Below, in pieces: positions 22,816 through 31,133 of a stretch of DNA of 40,529 bases. Source of the stretch: an uncultured Bacteroidaceae bacterium. GTDB lineage: Bacteria > Bacteroidota > Bacteroidia > Bacteroidales > Bacteroidaceae. Location: positions 1 to 40,529 of the forward strand of contig CAJOLI010000025.1 of the NCBI GenBank assembly GCA_905235285.1, given 5' to 3'. The position numbers and the translations under genes are program-made. The notes below the pieces were generated by a model. It was not told the origin of the DNA. It did no database searches and saw only the letters and a list, made by a program, of their open reading frames with translations. Position 1 is the stretch's first letter. Each line of letters begins with the position of its first letter.

Positions 22816-23223
22816 TTATTTGTTGATGTCCTGTGGCGGGTAGGTGACAACACCTCCCATGGCCTTGATGTCTTCTTTAGTAAGCTTGTAGTAAGCCATT
22901 TCCAAGTGCTTGGCACGAAGATAGGTGCCTAAGCGAGGTATGTTGTAGTCGTAGACAAACAGTTGCAAGACGAAGTTGTTGTTAGACCAATCGTTATAGT
23001 CTACCTGTATACCACAATATTCGCCGGGAGAGATGCTGTAGTGTATTCGGTAGGGGTGCATAGGATAGAGCGAGTCAGGGTATTCGCGGCTCACCACTAT
23101 GGACACGGTGTCTAAGCTCTCGTTCCTGAAGATGCATGCTGTCTCAGGATTGTCGTCCTCGCAAGTCATGGACATCAACAGCAGTGGTAAGACCAATAGC
23201 AGATGATAATAGATCTTTTTCAT
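22816..23223 (-). CDS. Small lipoprotein, probably surface-exposed
   Basis: 135 residues. The signal segment MKKIYYHLLLVLPLLLMSMT ends at Cys21, followed directly by EDD. Acidic residues right after the lipid-bearing cysteine resemble the export signal that sends Bacteroidetes lipoproteins to the cell surface. Thr before the Cys is unusual for a lipobox and lowers certainty. No domain was recognised. It forms a two-gene unit with the beta-barrel gene at 22118-22807. Confidence 0.7.
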   Translation of the reverse strand: MKKIYYHLLLVLPLLLMSMTCEDDNPETACIFRNESLDTVSIVVSREYPDSLYPMHPYRIHYSISPGEYCGIQVDYNDWSNNNFVLQLFVYDYNIPRLGTYLRAKHLEMAYYKLTKEDIKAMGGVVTYPPQDINK

Positions 23224-23332
23224 AACATTTTACACAGACTTTCGGTCTCTACTACTCATATATGCACAGACCGTGAGTAAAACATTACATTTGCTCTCGG
23301 CCTTTAATGTTTTTTTGATTTGATTATGCCTG

Positions 23333-26300
23333 TCACTCGGCGAGTACACCAAACTCGGCGCCAGAGGCGAAGTCGAGGCCGTTCTGCGAGGAGAGGGCCG
23401 TGAAGCGGAGGTAGCGGGCACGGGCGGGTTGGCTGAAAATGACGCGCTGCAGGTTGGATGAGCGTTGGAACTCGCCCTCGGCCACGGGAGCCGACCACGT
23501 CTTGCCGTCCTGCGAGAGCTGTATGCGGTAGGCCTTGATGTTGCCGTTTGTGCCGCCATCCTGACGTGGCAGATAAGTGAAGCCTTTGATGGTCAAGGCT
23601 TCGCCACAATCGAAGTCAACGTTGTGAGGATATTGCGTCACGGTGACGCCGTAGGCAGTGTGCCAGATGGTCTCTGTCTTGCCGTCGACGAGTCGACTGG
23701 CTTCTTCGCCGGGCTCCTCGCTGCTGGCGTTGAGGACGGTGACGGGCACAAACTCTACGCGCTCAAATGTGCGTGATATTCTTACGTTGGGTGCCGAGGC
23801 GTGCCAGACAGTGATAGTGCCACCGTTGCGCATGTTGATGGGAGACTCTCCCCCCGCCCTCCCTGTCAGGGAGGGAGCGGTTACCTTTGCGGACTTGTTT
23901 CTCTTGCCAGCTCCTTCATTTTTATCTTTTAATTTTTCACTTTTAATTTCATATAATACTTCCTCGCCGTTGAACTCGTTGTAGACGATGCTGACGTCAC
24001 CCTTGGCATCACGTGTGATGGCTAAGGGGAGGTCGCCGGCGTGGATGACGGGGAAGTTGGCTTCGCTGATCTGATGGGCGTCGGCTGTGGCTGTCGGGCG
24101 GATGAAGAAGCCGAAGGTGTGAGCATCGGCGTAGACGCGGTCGTGTTCGAGGGGAGGTGCCTGTCCGCAGCTGGTGCCGCCGAGGCCTGTGACCTTAGTG
24201 TCGAGGTGGAGGTAGACGTGGTCGCTCTCAGGCAACTCATTCGGATGGGGCGCATATGTCAGCTGGAGGTCGCTCCAAGGCAACACGCTGGTCGACATAG
24301 CCCCTGTCAGGGCTCCGAAGACAAGGCCGTTGCCGCTGGCATCGGTCAGCGCCAGCCACTGCACACCCTCGCGGTTGGCCATATCCTGCGGCTTGGGGAA
24401 GGCTACGAACTGGTCGCGCACGGTGCTTTCGTAGACGTGGCTGAACATACCACTCATGCGGTCGGCATAGTTGTTCTGGGGGCCGCAGCCGAAGTAACTC
24501 AGTTTACTGCCGTCGGCCTCGAAGCGAGTGGGCAGTTTGAAGAGGAAGCCCAGACGGGGCAGCACGGCCTTCGCGTTGGAGCCCGTGATGGCACTCTCGC
24601 ATTCGACGGAGCCGTCGGGGCAGACGGTCCAGACGATGTTGCTCGTGAAAGCAAAGTCGCTCATCTGACCGCTATCTTCAATGGTATAGCGCCCGCTACT
24701 GCCTCCACGGATCTGGCCCTTCGTACCACGGCTCTCGACCATATAGTTCAAGACTACAGCCCCGTCCTTGCGGGTGTAAACATTTCTGCTGAGCGCCTTG
24801 TGCTGCAGGTTGTGCAGTCCGTTCTGATACCACGACTGATAGAACCAGTTGTCGTTGTCGACAGGCGCGCGCAGGGCATCGATGACAGGGCCGCAACCAG
24901 GTTCGATGAGGTCTACCATATCCGCATCGTCGCAGGCCTCACCGCCCACGCCGTAGTAGTGGATGGTACCTCGGGCGTCATCGAAGGTGACGAGGAATGG
25001 TGTTGCTGAAGCATGAACCGACTTCGGGCGTATGATGGTCCTCCGCTCGGACTCACTCTGGCTGATGCTTAGTTTGGGCTGACCTTTAGATGGCTCATAG
25101 ACCATGCTCACGTCGCCAGCGCCCCAGAGGTGGAGCTGCTCGCTCATCTGCACGTAGCCCCTCTTGGCCCACGGCATATCTTCGCGAAGGAGAAATTCCA
25201 CGCGCAGGTCATAGCAGTGGGCATCGAGGTTCTCGTCTTCAAATATGAGAGGAAGTACGATGAGTTCGCTTTGGCGTGGTAAGATGGGCCTCATGCCATG
25301 CTGCGGGTCGCGCGGAATAGTGCTGCGCCCGCTGTCGAAGCCGTCACGGATGATGACGGTGCTTATGTCCACGTAGTCGAGTGGCGTGAAATAGTTCTTA
25401 TTGGTCACGCGCATACGCACCATATGACGCTTGCCCATCTGCCAGATGCTGTCGAGCTCCACGCCAACGTTCTGATACACGTGCTTCACATCGAAGTACT
25501 CGGGCTTGGGCGAGAGGTCGGGCAGCATCACACCGTTCATGCAGAACATACCGTCGTTGGGCAGGTCGCCGAAGTCGCCGCCGTAATTCATGCGTTCTCC
25601 AGCCCAGATGGCCTGATCCACCCAGTCCCAGATGGCGCCGCCACAGATGAAGTTGCTCGTCTCTATAGCCTTCCAGATGTCGACGAGGTTACCGCCGGCA
25701 TTACCCATGGAGTGGGCGTACTCACTGATGTGGAAGGGGTACTTGGGTCCCTTGCCGCCCTTGGCTGCAAACTCAACCCAGCCGACTGAGGGATATTGGT
25801 TGGAGCCCATGTCGACGATGGCATTGTTGCGCTCGTACTGCACGGGGCGCGAAGTGTCGAAGGCTTTGATGGCATTATAGGCAGCAACAAAGTTGTCTCC
25901 GGGGCCGGCCTCGTTACCAAGACTCCAGATGACGATGGAGGGGGCATTTACGTGCGCGCGTACCATCTCTATATTACGCGCGATGTGAGCCGGTCGCCAC
26001 TCTATAGGATGTGAGAGCGAGGCATCGCCGTAATAGTACTCGTGGCTCTCGATGTTGGCCTCGTCCTCGAGGTAGATGCCGTAGCGGTCGCAGTAGTAGT
26101 ACCAGCGCGGGTCGTTGGAATAGTGGCTGTTGCGGACGTGGTTGATGTTGCCCTTCTTCATGAGGAAGATCTCATGCTCCATCTGCTGTGTCGTGATGGC
26201 ATGGCCGCGCCAGGGGTTTGTCTCGTGGCGGTTGACGCCCTTGAGTTTCACGGGCTTATCGTTGACGTAAAAGTAACGGCCAGCCAACCCGAACTCGTCG

Positions 26301-27595
26301 TCCTCGGCGCGGGTATCGCGGATCTCTACGGTGCGGATGCCGAAATAGGAGCTGCGGGCATCGAGGATGCTACCTTTCGCATCCCTCAGCGTGGCAGTGA
26401 GGACGTAGCGATAGGGCGTCTCTGCGCTCCACGTCTGCGCGCCGTGGTAAGAGAGTGTTGCTGAAGTGTGAGCGAAGAGACCATCGCCAGAAGCCGACAA
26501 TGTTTGTGTGGCCTGAGCGGCGGGGTTGCCTACGGCGTACGGGGCATCTGCGTTCAGGGCCGCAGGAGCCAGTTCGTCAGTATAGAGCTGCAAAGGATAT
26601 GTCTTGTACTCTATGGTGAGTCCCTTGGGCAAAGTATTGGCCTTCTTGCCGTGATTGCGAATCTCCGCTTCAACAGCTATAGATGCATCAACCTCCTCCG
26701 TATTGCAATCGCCGCTAAGCTCTGAAGTGCGGACTATGAGGTCGGATATTTCCACCTCTGGTACGCTGGTGAGATAGGTTGAGCGTATGATGCCAGGCAA
26801 GCGGAACATGTCCTGTGCCTCGAGGAAGCTGCCGTCGCTGTTGCGGTAGACTTCCACGGCAACGATGTTCTCGCCCTTTGGGTTCAGGAAACGTGTGATG
26901 TCGAACGAGGCTGTGTTGCGCGAATTCTTGGAAAAGCCTACGTAGTGGCCGTTTATCCAGAGGTAGAAGAAGCTGTCAACGCCGTCGAAGTTAATATAGA
27001 CCACACGGTTCTTCCAGTTGGCAGGCACGGTGAAGGAGCGACGATAAGAGCCCACTTCGTTAGGGTAGCGATTGACGGTCCACTGCGGATTGCGTGGTGT
27101 GCGCATAACGCCTCCTCGCCAGTCGTCGACAGCTACCTGATGCTCGAAAATTACCTTCTGATTGACGTAGATGGGCACGCCGTATTTCAGAGTTCCGTCT
27201 TTCTGTATGCCTTGCACGTTCCAACAGCCAGGAACCTCAATGTCGTCCCATGCGGCGACGTCGTAAGCTGGAGCCTCAAAACCTTTGGGCCGCTCCTGGG
27301 GCGAGGGGCACCAATTGAATTTCCACGTGCCGTCGAGACTCTGCCAATAAGCCCCGCGCTCGGGCAGGACACCGCGTGCGGCCTCTTCTGTGGGGAAATG
27401 GAACCCCCAGGCGCGAGGCTGCTCTTTGTTTAATGCCAGCGCACCTGGCGACTGCCACTCGTTGCCTGTAGGGGGAGCGGGCGTAGCGTCATAGGCAAAG
27501 CCCACGAGTGCAGGAGCGGCTGTCGTGGCTGTTATTTCAGAGGCTTGCGCTGCTGTAGTGACACAGAGGGCAATGATTAAGGCAAATTGTTTCAT
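23333..27595 (-). CDS. GH2 beta-galactosidase with C-terminal F5/8 type C domain
   Basis: 1420 residues, signal peptide MKQFALIIALCVTTAAQA. The order is LacZ-like: sugar-binding jelly roll (about 65-275), immunoglobulin-like domain (about 280-425), TIM barrel (about 430-720) with acid/base Glu562 in SLGNEAG and nucleophile Glu625 in ISEYAHSMGN, a beta-galactosidase small-chain domain, and a discoidin-like domain in the last 150 residues (VDGKTETIWHTAYG to SGAEFGVLAE). It should act on host or plant galactosides in the periplasm or at the surface. A low-complexity insert just before the discoidin-side linker contains a perfect 8-bp DNA hairpin (23857-23875). ATG 27595 was chosen for its signal peptide; the frame stays open to 27727 through repeat DNA. 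Confidence 0.93.
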   Translation of the reverse strand: MKQFALIIALCVTTAAQASEITATTAAPALVGFAYDATPAPPTGNEWQSPGALALNKEQPRAWGFHFPTEEAARGVLPERGAYWQSLDGTWKFNWCPSPQERPKGFEAPAYDVAAWDDIEVPGCWNVQGIQKDGTLKYGVPIYVNQKVIFEHQVAVDDWRGGVMRTPRNPQWTVNRYPNEVGSYRRSFTVPANWKNRVVYINFDGVDSFFYLWINGHYVGFSKNSRNTASFDITRFLNPKGENIVAVEVYRNSDGSFLEAQDMFRLPGIIRSTYLTSVPEVEISDLIVRTSELSGDCNTEEVDASIAVEAEIRNHGKKANTLPKGLTIEYKTYPLQLYTDELAPAALNADAPYAVGNPAAQATQTLSASGDGLFAHTSATLSYHGAQTWSAETPYRYVLTATLRDAKGSILDARSSYFGIRTVEIRDTRAEDDEFGLAGRYFYVNDKPVKLKGVNRHETNPWRGHAITTQQMEHEIFLMKKGNINHVRNSHYSNDPRWYYYCDRYGIYLEDEANIESHEYYYGDASLSHPIEWRPAHIARNIEMVRAHVNAPSIVIWSLGNEAGPGDNFVAAYNAIKAFDTSRPVQYERNNAIVDMGSNQYPSVGWVEFAAKGGKGPKYPFHISEYAHSMGNAGGNLVDIWKAIETSNFICGGAIWDWVDQAIWAGERMNYGGDFGDLPNDGMFCMNGVMLPDLSPKPEYFDVKHVYQNVGVELDSIWQMGKRHMVRMRVTNKNYFTPLDYVDISTVIIRDGFDSGRSTIPRDPQHGMRPILPRQSELIVLPLIFEDENLDAHCYDLRVEFLLREDMPWAKRGYVQMSEQLHLWGAGDVSMVYEPSKGQPKLSISQSESERRTIIRPKSVHASATPFLVTFDDARGTIHYYGVGGEACDDADMVDLIEPGCGPVIDALRAPVDNDNWFYQSWYQNGLHNLQHKALSRNVYTRKDGAVVLNYMVESRGTKGQIRGGSSGRYTIEDSGQMSDFAFTSNIVWTVCPDGSVECESAITGSNAKAVLPRLGFLFKLPTRFEADGSKLSYFGCGPQNNYADRMSGMFSHVYESTVRDQFVAFPKPQDMANREGVQWLALTDASGNGLVFGALTGAMSTSVLPWSDLQLTYAPHPNELPESDHVYLHLDTKVTGLGGTSCGQAPPLEHDRVYADAHTFGFFIRPTATADAHQISEANFPVIHAGDLPLAITRDAKGDVSIVYNEFNGEEVLYEIKSEKLKDKNEGAGKRNKSAKVTAPSLTGRAGGESPINMRNGGTITVWHASAPNVRISRTFERVEFVPVTVLNASSEEPGEEASRLVDGKTETIWHTAYGVTVTQYPHNVDFDCGEALTIKGFTYLPRQDGGTNGNIKAYRIQLSQDGKTWSAPVAEGEFQRSSNLQRVIFSQPARARYLRFTALSSQNGLDFASGAEFGVLAE

Positions 27596-27807
27596 AGCGG
27601 TGCGAAAGATTTGTTTAAAAGGTTTCTGAAGAGGCAGGCAGGCCAACAACGGCAGGCTGAGACCAACAAGCTTAAAGTAGGCATGCCAACACCAGCAGGC
27701 ATCAAGTCGGCAGGCTAAGGTCAACAATCAAAAGGTCGGCAGACAGATGTTGACTGCCTGATGTCGGGACTTGAGATCAGAAGGTGGAAGGCTAAAGTCG
27801 ACGTGCG
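27596..27807. repeat. Degenerate 29-bp repeat upstream of the beta-galactosidase
   Basis: Four 29-bp units start at 27651, 27680, 27709 and 27738, each with GGCAG or GGCATG at the front, CAAC or a variant in the middle and AAGT/AAGGT near the end. The copies are diverged, so this is an old tandem array or spaced binding sites. No gene was seen in this 212-bp gap and no clear promoter. Confidence 0.55.
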
Positions 27808-30189
27808 TCAGCTCTTATGCTTTGACTTATGCTTATGCTCAGTGCCGTAGCCATAGCCATAGCCGTAGCTGTTGCTGCCATAGCCGTAGCCATACTGTTT
27901 CTTGTTGATGTGAGCATCATTGAGAAGGATACAGAGGTGGTTAAACTTCTTCTCCTTGTAGAGGCGCTCGAGCTCAGGCAGGAAGCGGCGGTCGACCTTA
28001 CCCTCGCGCACGACATAGACTGTAAGGTCCGCCACACGATTTACGATGCCTGCGTCGGCCACAGCCTGTGCGGGCACGCTGTCGATGACTACGAAATCGT
28101 AGCGTTTCTTCAGTTCTTCGATGAGACGCTCGAGGCGGTCGCTCAGGAGCAGCTCAGAGGGGTTTGGAGGCGTGGCTCCAGCCGGCAGGAGGTCAACGTC
28201 GCAGGTGGTGGTCTCGTGTACGATGAGCTGGTCTATGTCGGTGACACCGCCCTGCAGGTAGGATGTCAGTCCGTGGCTGTGGCGGTTGCCCGACAGTCGC
28301 GACTGCGTGCGCTTGCGTATGTCGGCATCAACGAGGATTACCTTCTTGCCTGAGAGGGCCAGCGTCACGGCGAAGTTGCGCGAGACGAACGTCTTGCCCT
28401 CGCCCGACGTAGTGGATGTGAACATGAGCACCTTGGCATCCTTGTTGATAAACCCGAGGTTGAAGCGTGTGACGCGGAAAGCCTCGTTGATGGGGTCTGT
28501 CTTCTGGTCGCCCACAACGATTTCGGCATCGCTAACACTATCCTTACGGTGAGGCACTTCACCCACGATGGGGATAGAGGTGTATTCCTCTATGTCCTTG
28601 CGTCCGCGCACCGTCATGTTCAAGAGGTTGCGGATATAGAAGTAGGCAAAGGGCAACACTACACCTATGAGCAGAGCCACGAGCAAGATTACCTTTGAGC
28701 GAGGCGAGATGGGCGTGTTGCTTCCGAACGGAGTCTCAATGACACGTATGTTGGCCTCGGTGATGGCCAGCTGCAGCGCCGTCTCTTCGCGTTTGTTGAG
28801 GAGGTACGTATAGAGCGTCTCCTTGATATTCTGCTGACGGGAGATATCTATAATATCTTTTTCTTTCTGGGGCACTGAGGCGAGGTTCGAGCTCAGGCCG
28901 GCCTCTTCCTGCTTGGCACGTCCGAGCTGCACGTTGAGCGAGCTCAGATAGGCGCTGGTCGACGAGATGATGGCCGAGCGCATCTGGTTGAGGGCCTGCT
29001 CGAGCTGCTGCACCTTGACGCTGGCTTCGCCTGCGCTCTCGACAAGGCGGTTGCGATCGAGCATCGTGTCGTTGTACTTCATGATCTGGCTCTGGATGCC
29101 AGCATCAGTGAGACCGCCGAGGGTAGGAATAAGGCGGAAGCCGCTGGCGTTGTTCTTCAGGTCCTCGAGCAGGAACTGCACCACTCCCACCTGCGACTCG
29201 AGCTGTATGCTCCGCTGGCGTGCTGCGGCGCTCTGCTGGAGGAAGGCGTTGGCATCCTCCTTGAGGCTGGTGAGGCGGTTGGCCTGCTTGTAGGTTGCCA
29301 GTTCACCCTCTACACGGCTGAGGTCTTTGGCGATAATCTGTATGCGCTCATCGATGAACTCTGCCGTGCTCTTGGCTATGAGGTTCTTGTCGATGATGAT
29401 GTTGCGCTTGTAGGCCTCGAGCACTGCGTTGAGGATATCTTCAGCGCGAGCGATATTGTGGTCGGTGAAGGTGATGCCTACGAGGGTGCTCTCCTTGTCG
29501 ACCTCGCCGGCGTTGAGCCTGCCACCGTAAGCCACGGCGGCAGCGTCGACGGAGCGACGTGAGATATAGATTTCCTTGCCGTCGAACTGCTTGAGGTAGC
29601 GCTCATCGGCTACGAAGGTGACAGGGCCGAAGGGCGTCTTCACCTTCTTATTCATAGGTATAAATTTGTCGTAGACCTGCTCGCCCTGGCTGGTGACGAC
29701 GTCGTAGACGTGCACCTTGTCACCTGCGACCTTTGCGGTGAAGCGGAAGGGATGATCCGTCTCTACACTGTCGAACTGAGCGGTGAAGGGCTTGACGTCG
29801 TATAGGTTGAGGTAACGCAGCCGCTGCTTGTAGCCATAGGTGACGTCGAGGTGCAGCTGTCGTACCACCTCTTTCATGATCTGGTGGCTCTGAATGATGT
29901 ATACCTCATTCTTGACGCTGGACCCCATCATGACGCCATTGAGCTGCATGAGGGCATCGGTGCCACTGCGGCCGGTGCGGCCGCCCGATGTGCCGTCGTC
30001 CTTTACGAGCATTACGGCCGAACGTTTGTAGATACGTGGTTGCATAGCCAGGTAGACTCTGCCGAGTGCCAGGCACACAATGGCCGAAAGGAGGAACCAT
30101 TTCCAATGTACGGTAAAGATGTCAAGAATATCACGTAGCGAGAGCATATCCTCTGCTTCGCGCATTTCTTCTGTGCGTTGTGTATCCAT
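27808..30189 (-). CDS. Wzz-type chain-length regulator fused to a BY-kinase
   Basis: 793 residues, an inner-membrane tyrosine autokinase for polysaccharide assembly. Features: N-terminal Wzz domain with first membrane helix at about 31-48 (WFLLSAIVCLALGRVYLAM), a long coiled-coil periplasmic part, second membrane helix (VILLVALLIGVVLPFAYFYI), then the kinase domain with Walker A TTSGEGKT (about 593-600), Walker A' VILVDADIRKR (617-627) and Walker B VVIDS (700-704). The tail has seven tyrosines between 766 and 781 in Gly-Tyr repeats, the autophosphorylation cluster, then a Lys/His-rich end. No other capsule gene is adjacent, so it is an orphan copy. ATG 30189 lies about 24 nt after the predicted transcription start. 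Confidence 0.93.
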   Translation of the reverse strand: MDTQRTEEMREAEDMLSLRDILDIFTVHWKWFLLSAIVCLALGRVYLAMQPRIYKRSAVMLVKDDGTSGGRTGRSGTDALMQLNGVMMGSSVKNEVYIIQSHQIMKEVVRQLHLDVTYGYKQRLRYLNLYDVKPFTAQFDSVETDHPFRFTAKVAGDKVHVYDVVTSQGEQVYDKFIPMNKKVKTPFGPVTFVADERYLKQFDGKEIYISRRSVDAAAVAYGGRLNAGEVDKESTLVGITFTDHNIARAEDILNAVLEAYKRNIIIDKNLIAKSTAEFIDERIQIIAKDLSRVEGELATYKQANRLTSLKEDANAFLQQSAAARQRSIQLESQVGVVQFLLEDLKNNASGFRLIPTLGGLTDAGIQSQIMKYNDTMLDRNRLVESAGEASVKVQQLEQALNQMRSAIISSTSAYLSSLNVQLGRAKQEEAGLSSNLASVPQKEKDIIDISRQQNIKETLYTYLLNKREETALQLAITEANIRVIETPFGSNTPISPRSKVILLVALLIGVVLPFAYFYIRNLLNMTVRGRKDIEEYTSIPIVGEVPHRKDSVSDAEIVVGDQKTDPINEAFRVTRFNLGFINKDAKVLMFTSTTSGEGKTFVSRNFAVTLALSGKKVILVDADIRKRTQSRLSGNRHSHGLTSYLQGGVTDIDQLIVHETTTCDVDLLPAGATPPNPSELLLSDRLERLIEELKKRYDFVVIDSVPAQAVADAGIVNRVADLTVYVVREGKVDRRFLPELERLYKEKKFNHLCILLNDAHINKKQYGYGYGSNSYGYGYGYGTEHKHKSKHKS

Positions 30190-30218
30190 AAGAATGAAAA
30201 GTTTATCGATTTTGCGTG

Positions 30219-30226
30219 CAAAGTTA
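30219..30226 (-). promoter_or_regulatory. -7 promoter element of the BY-kinase gene
   Basis: Minus-strand TAACTTTG, perfect TAnnTTTG, followed by GCACG. Divergent from the rlpA-like promoter at 30267-30298. Confidence 0.7.
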
Positions 30227-30266
30227 CGTATTTTAGTTAAATGAACTACATAAAAAAACAAAAAAA

Positions 30267-30298
30267 CTTGGTCGGCAAGGCTAAATTCACTATCTTGC
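30267..30298 (+). promoter_or_regulatory. Candidate promoter of the RlpA-like gene
   Basis: CTTG (30267-30270), 20-bp spacer, TATCTTGC (30291-30298): each box is one base off consensus. Leader about 20 nt. Confidence 0.45.
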
Positions 30299-30323
30299 GC
30301 TCCCAAACCTTTACAATCAGCCT

Positions 30324-30956
30324 ATGAACATCAAATCTTTAATGCATCTGATGGCTGTCTCGACGCTCATCATCGCCACTGCCTCAGCACAACGTCTGCA
30401 GCCGCAGAAAGGCAACGCCTCATACTATGCCGACTACTTCCATGGACGCACGATGAGCAACGGGCAGAAGTACCATCGCGACAGCATGACCTGTGCCCAC
30501 CTGCATTATCCGTTGGGCACGATGCTGAAGGTGCGCAACGTCACTAACGGGCGGGAGGTCATCGTCCGCGTCACAGACCGTGGCCCTTTCTCGCGCAAGT
30601 TCGTCATCGACCTCTCGCGCGCTGCTGCCCGCCAGCTCGACATCATACACTATGGCTGGCGCCCGGTAGAGATCACGCCTTACACTCCCGGAAAGGTGCC
30701 TTTCGTATATGTTCCCAAGCGCGAGAAGCCTGTGCTTAACCTGGGCTTCTCTGACGACGAAGCCGACCTTGCCCCCTACTGGCAGGAGGATAGCATATAC
30801 TTGTCGAAACACCGCCTCTCACGCACGCAAGTTGTCGTGCACCCCGACACGCTGAAGGCTGTAGTGGAGCGCGATACCACAATCCTTGCCGACGTCGAGC
30901 GTAGTCATGCTGCCACAAAGGTCCTTTCGACAAAGGAGTCGAAGTTGAAACATTAA
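30324..30956 (+). CDS. RlpA-like septal-ring/cell-wall protein
   Basis: 210 residues, signal peptide MNIKSLMHLMAVSTLIIATASA. Residues about 30-115 form the double-psi beta-barrel of RlpA: GNASYYADYFHGRTMSNGQKY, LPLGTMLKVRN-type segment, the catalytic Asp in VTDRGPF and IDLSRAAARQLDII. RlpA proteins are lytic transglycosylases that cut glycan strands lacking stem peptides. There is no SPOR domain; the last 90 residues are an unassigned tail with charged segments. No lipobox is seen, so it is likely periplasmic. Confidence 0.9.
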   Translation: MNIKSLMHLMAVSTLIIATASAQRLQPQKGNASYYADYFHGRTMSNGQKYHRDSMTCAHLHYPLGTMLKVRNVTNGREVIVRVTDRGPFSRKFVIDLSRAAARQLDIIHYGWRPVEITPYTPGKVPFVYVPKREKPVLNLGFSDDEADLAPYWQEDSIYLSKHRLSRTQVVVHPDTLKAVVERDTTILADVERSHAATKVLSTKESKLKH

Positions 30957-30985
30957 CATCTTATATACGACCAGAAGTATAGCCC

Positions 30986-31073
30986 GATTAAGCAGGCTGC
31001 ATACGAAGATTAAGCAGGCTGCATACGAAGATTAAGCAGGCTGCATACGAAGATTAAGCAGGCTGCATACGAA
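30986..31073. repeat. Four perfect copies of a 22-bp minisatellite
   Basis: Units 30986-31007, 31008-31029, 31030-31051 and 31052-31073 are identical (GATTAAGCAGG ... GCATACGAA). A fifth copy breaks off after four bases, where the terminator hairpin begins. It lies between convergent genes. Confidence 0.97.
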
Positions 31074-31115
31074 GATACGGCCGGTAGCATTTGCAGATGC
31101 TACCGGCCGTATCTT
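31072..31115. terminator. Perfect 19-bp hairpin, likely bidirectional terminator
   Basis: Arms 31072-31090 and 31097-31115 pair perfectly (core GATACGGCCGGTAGCAT) around TTGCAG. Convergent genes end on both sides (RlpA-like and the large modular protein). The T-run is short (TTT), so strength is uncertain. Confidence 0.7.
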
Positions 31116-31133
31116 TATGTGTTTACTTATGTC

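Noticed and set aside
23279..23313. AAAACATTA/TAATGTTTT hairpin as a terminator for the beta-galactosidase
   Set aside because: AT-only 9-bp stem with a 17-nt loop; the T-run is on the plus strand, the wrong side for the minus-strand gene.
27596..27727. N-terminal extension of the beta-galactosidase
   Set aside because: Translates the 29-bp repeat DNA; a proper signal peptide starts at 27595.
30986..31073. Possible CRISPR array
   Set aside because: Repeats are directly abutting with no spacers and there are no cas genes; the same holds for 21557-21674.
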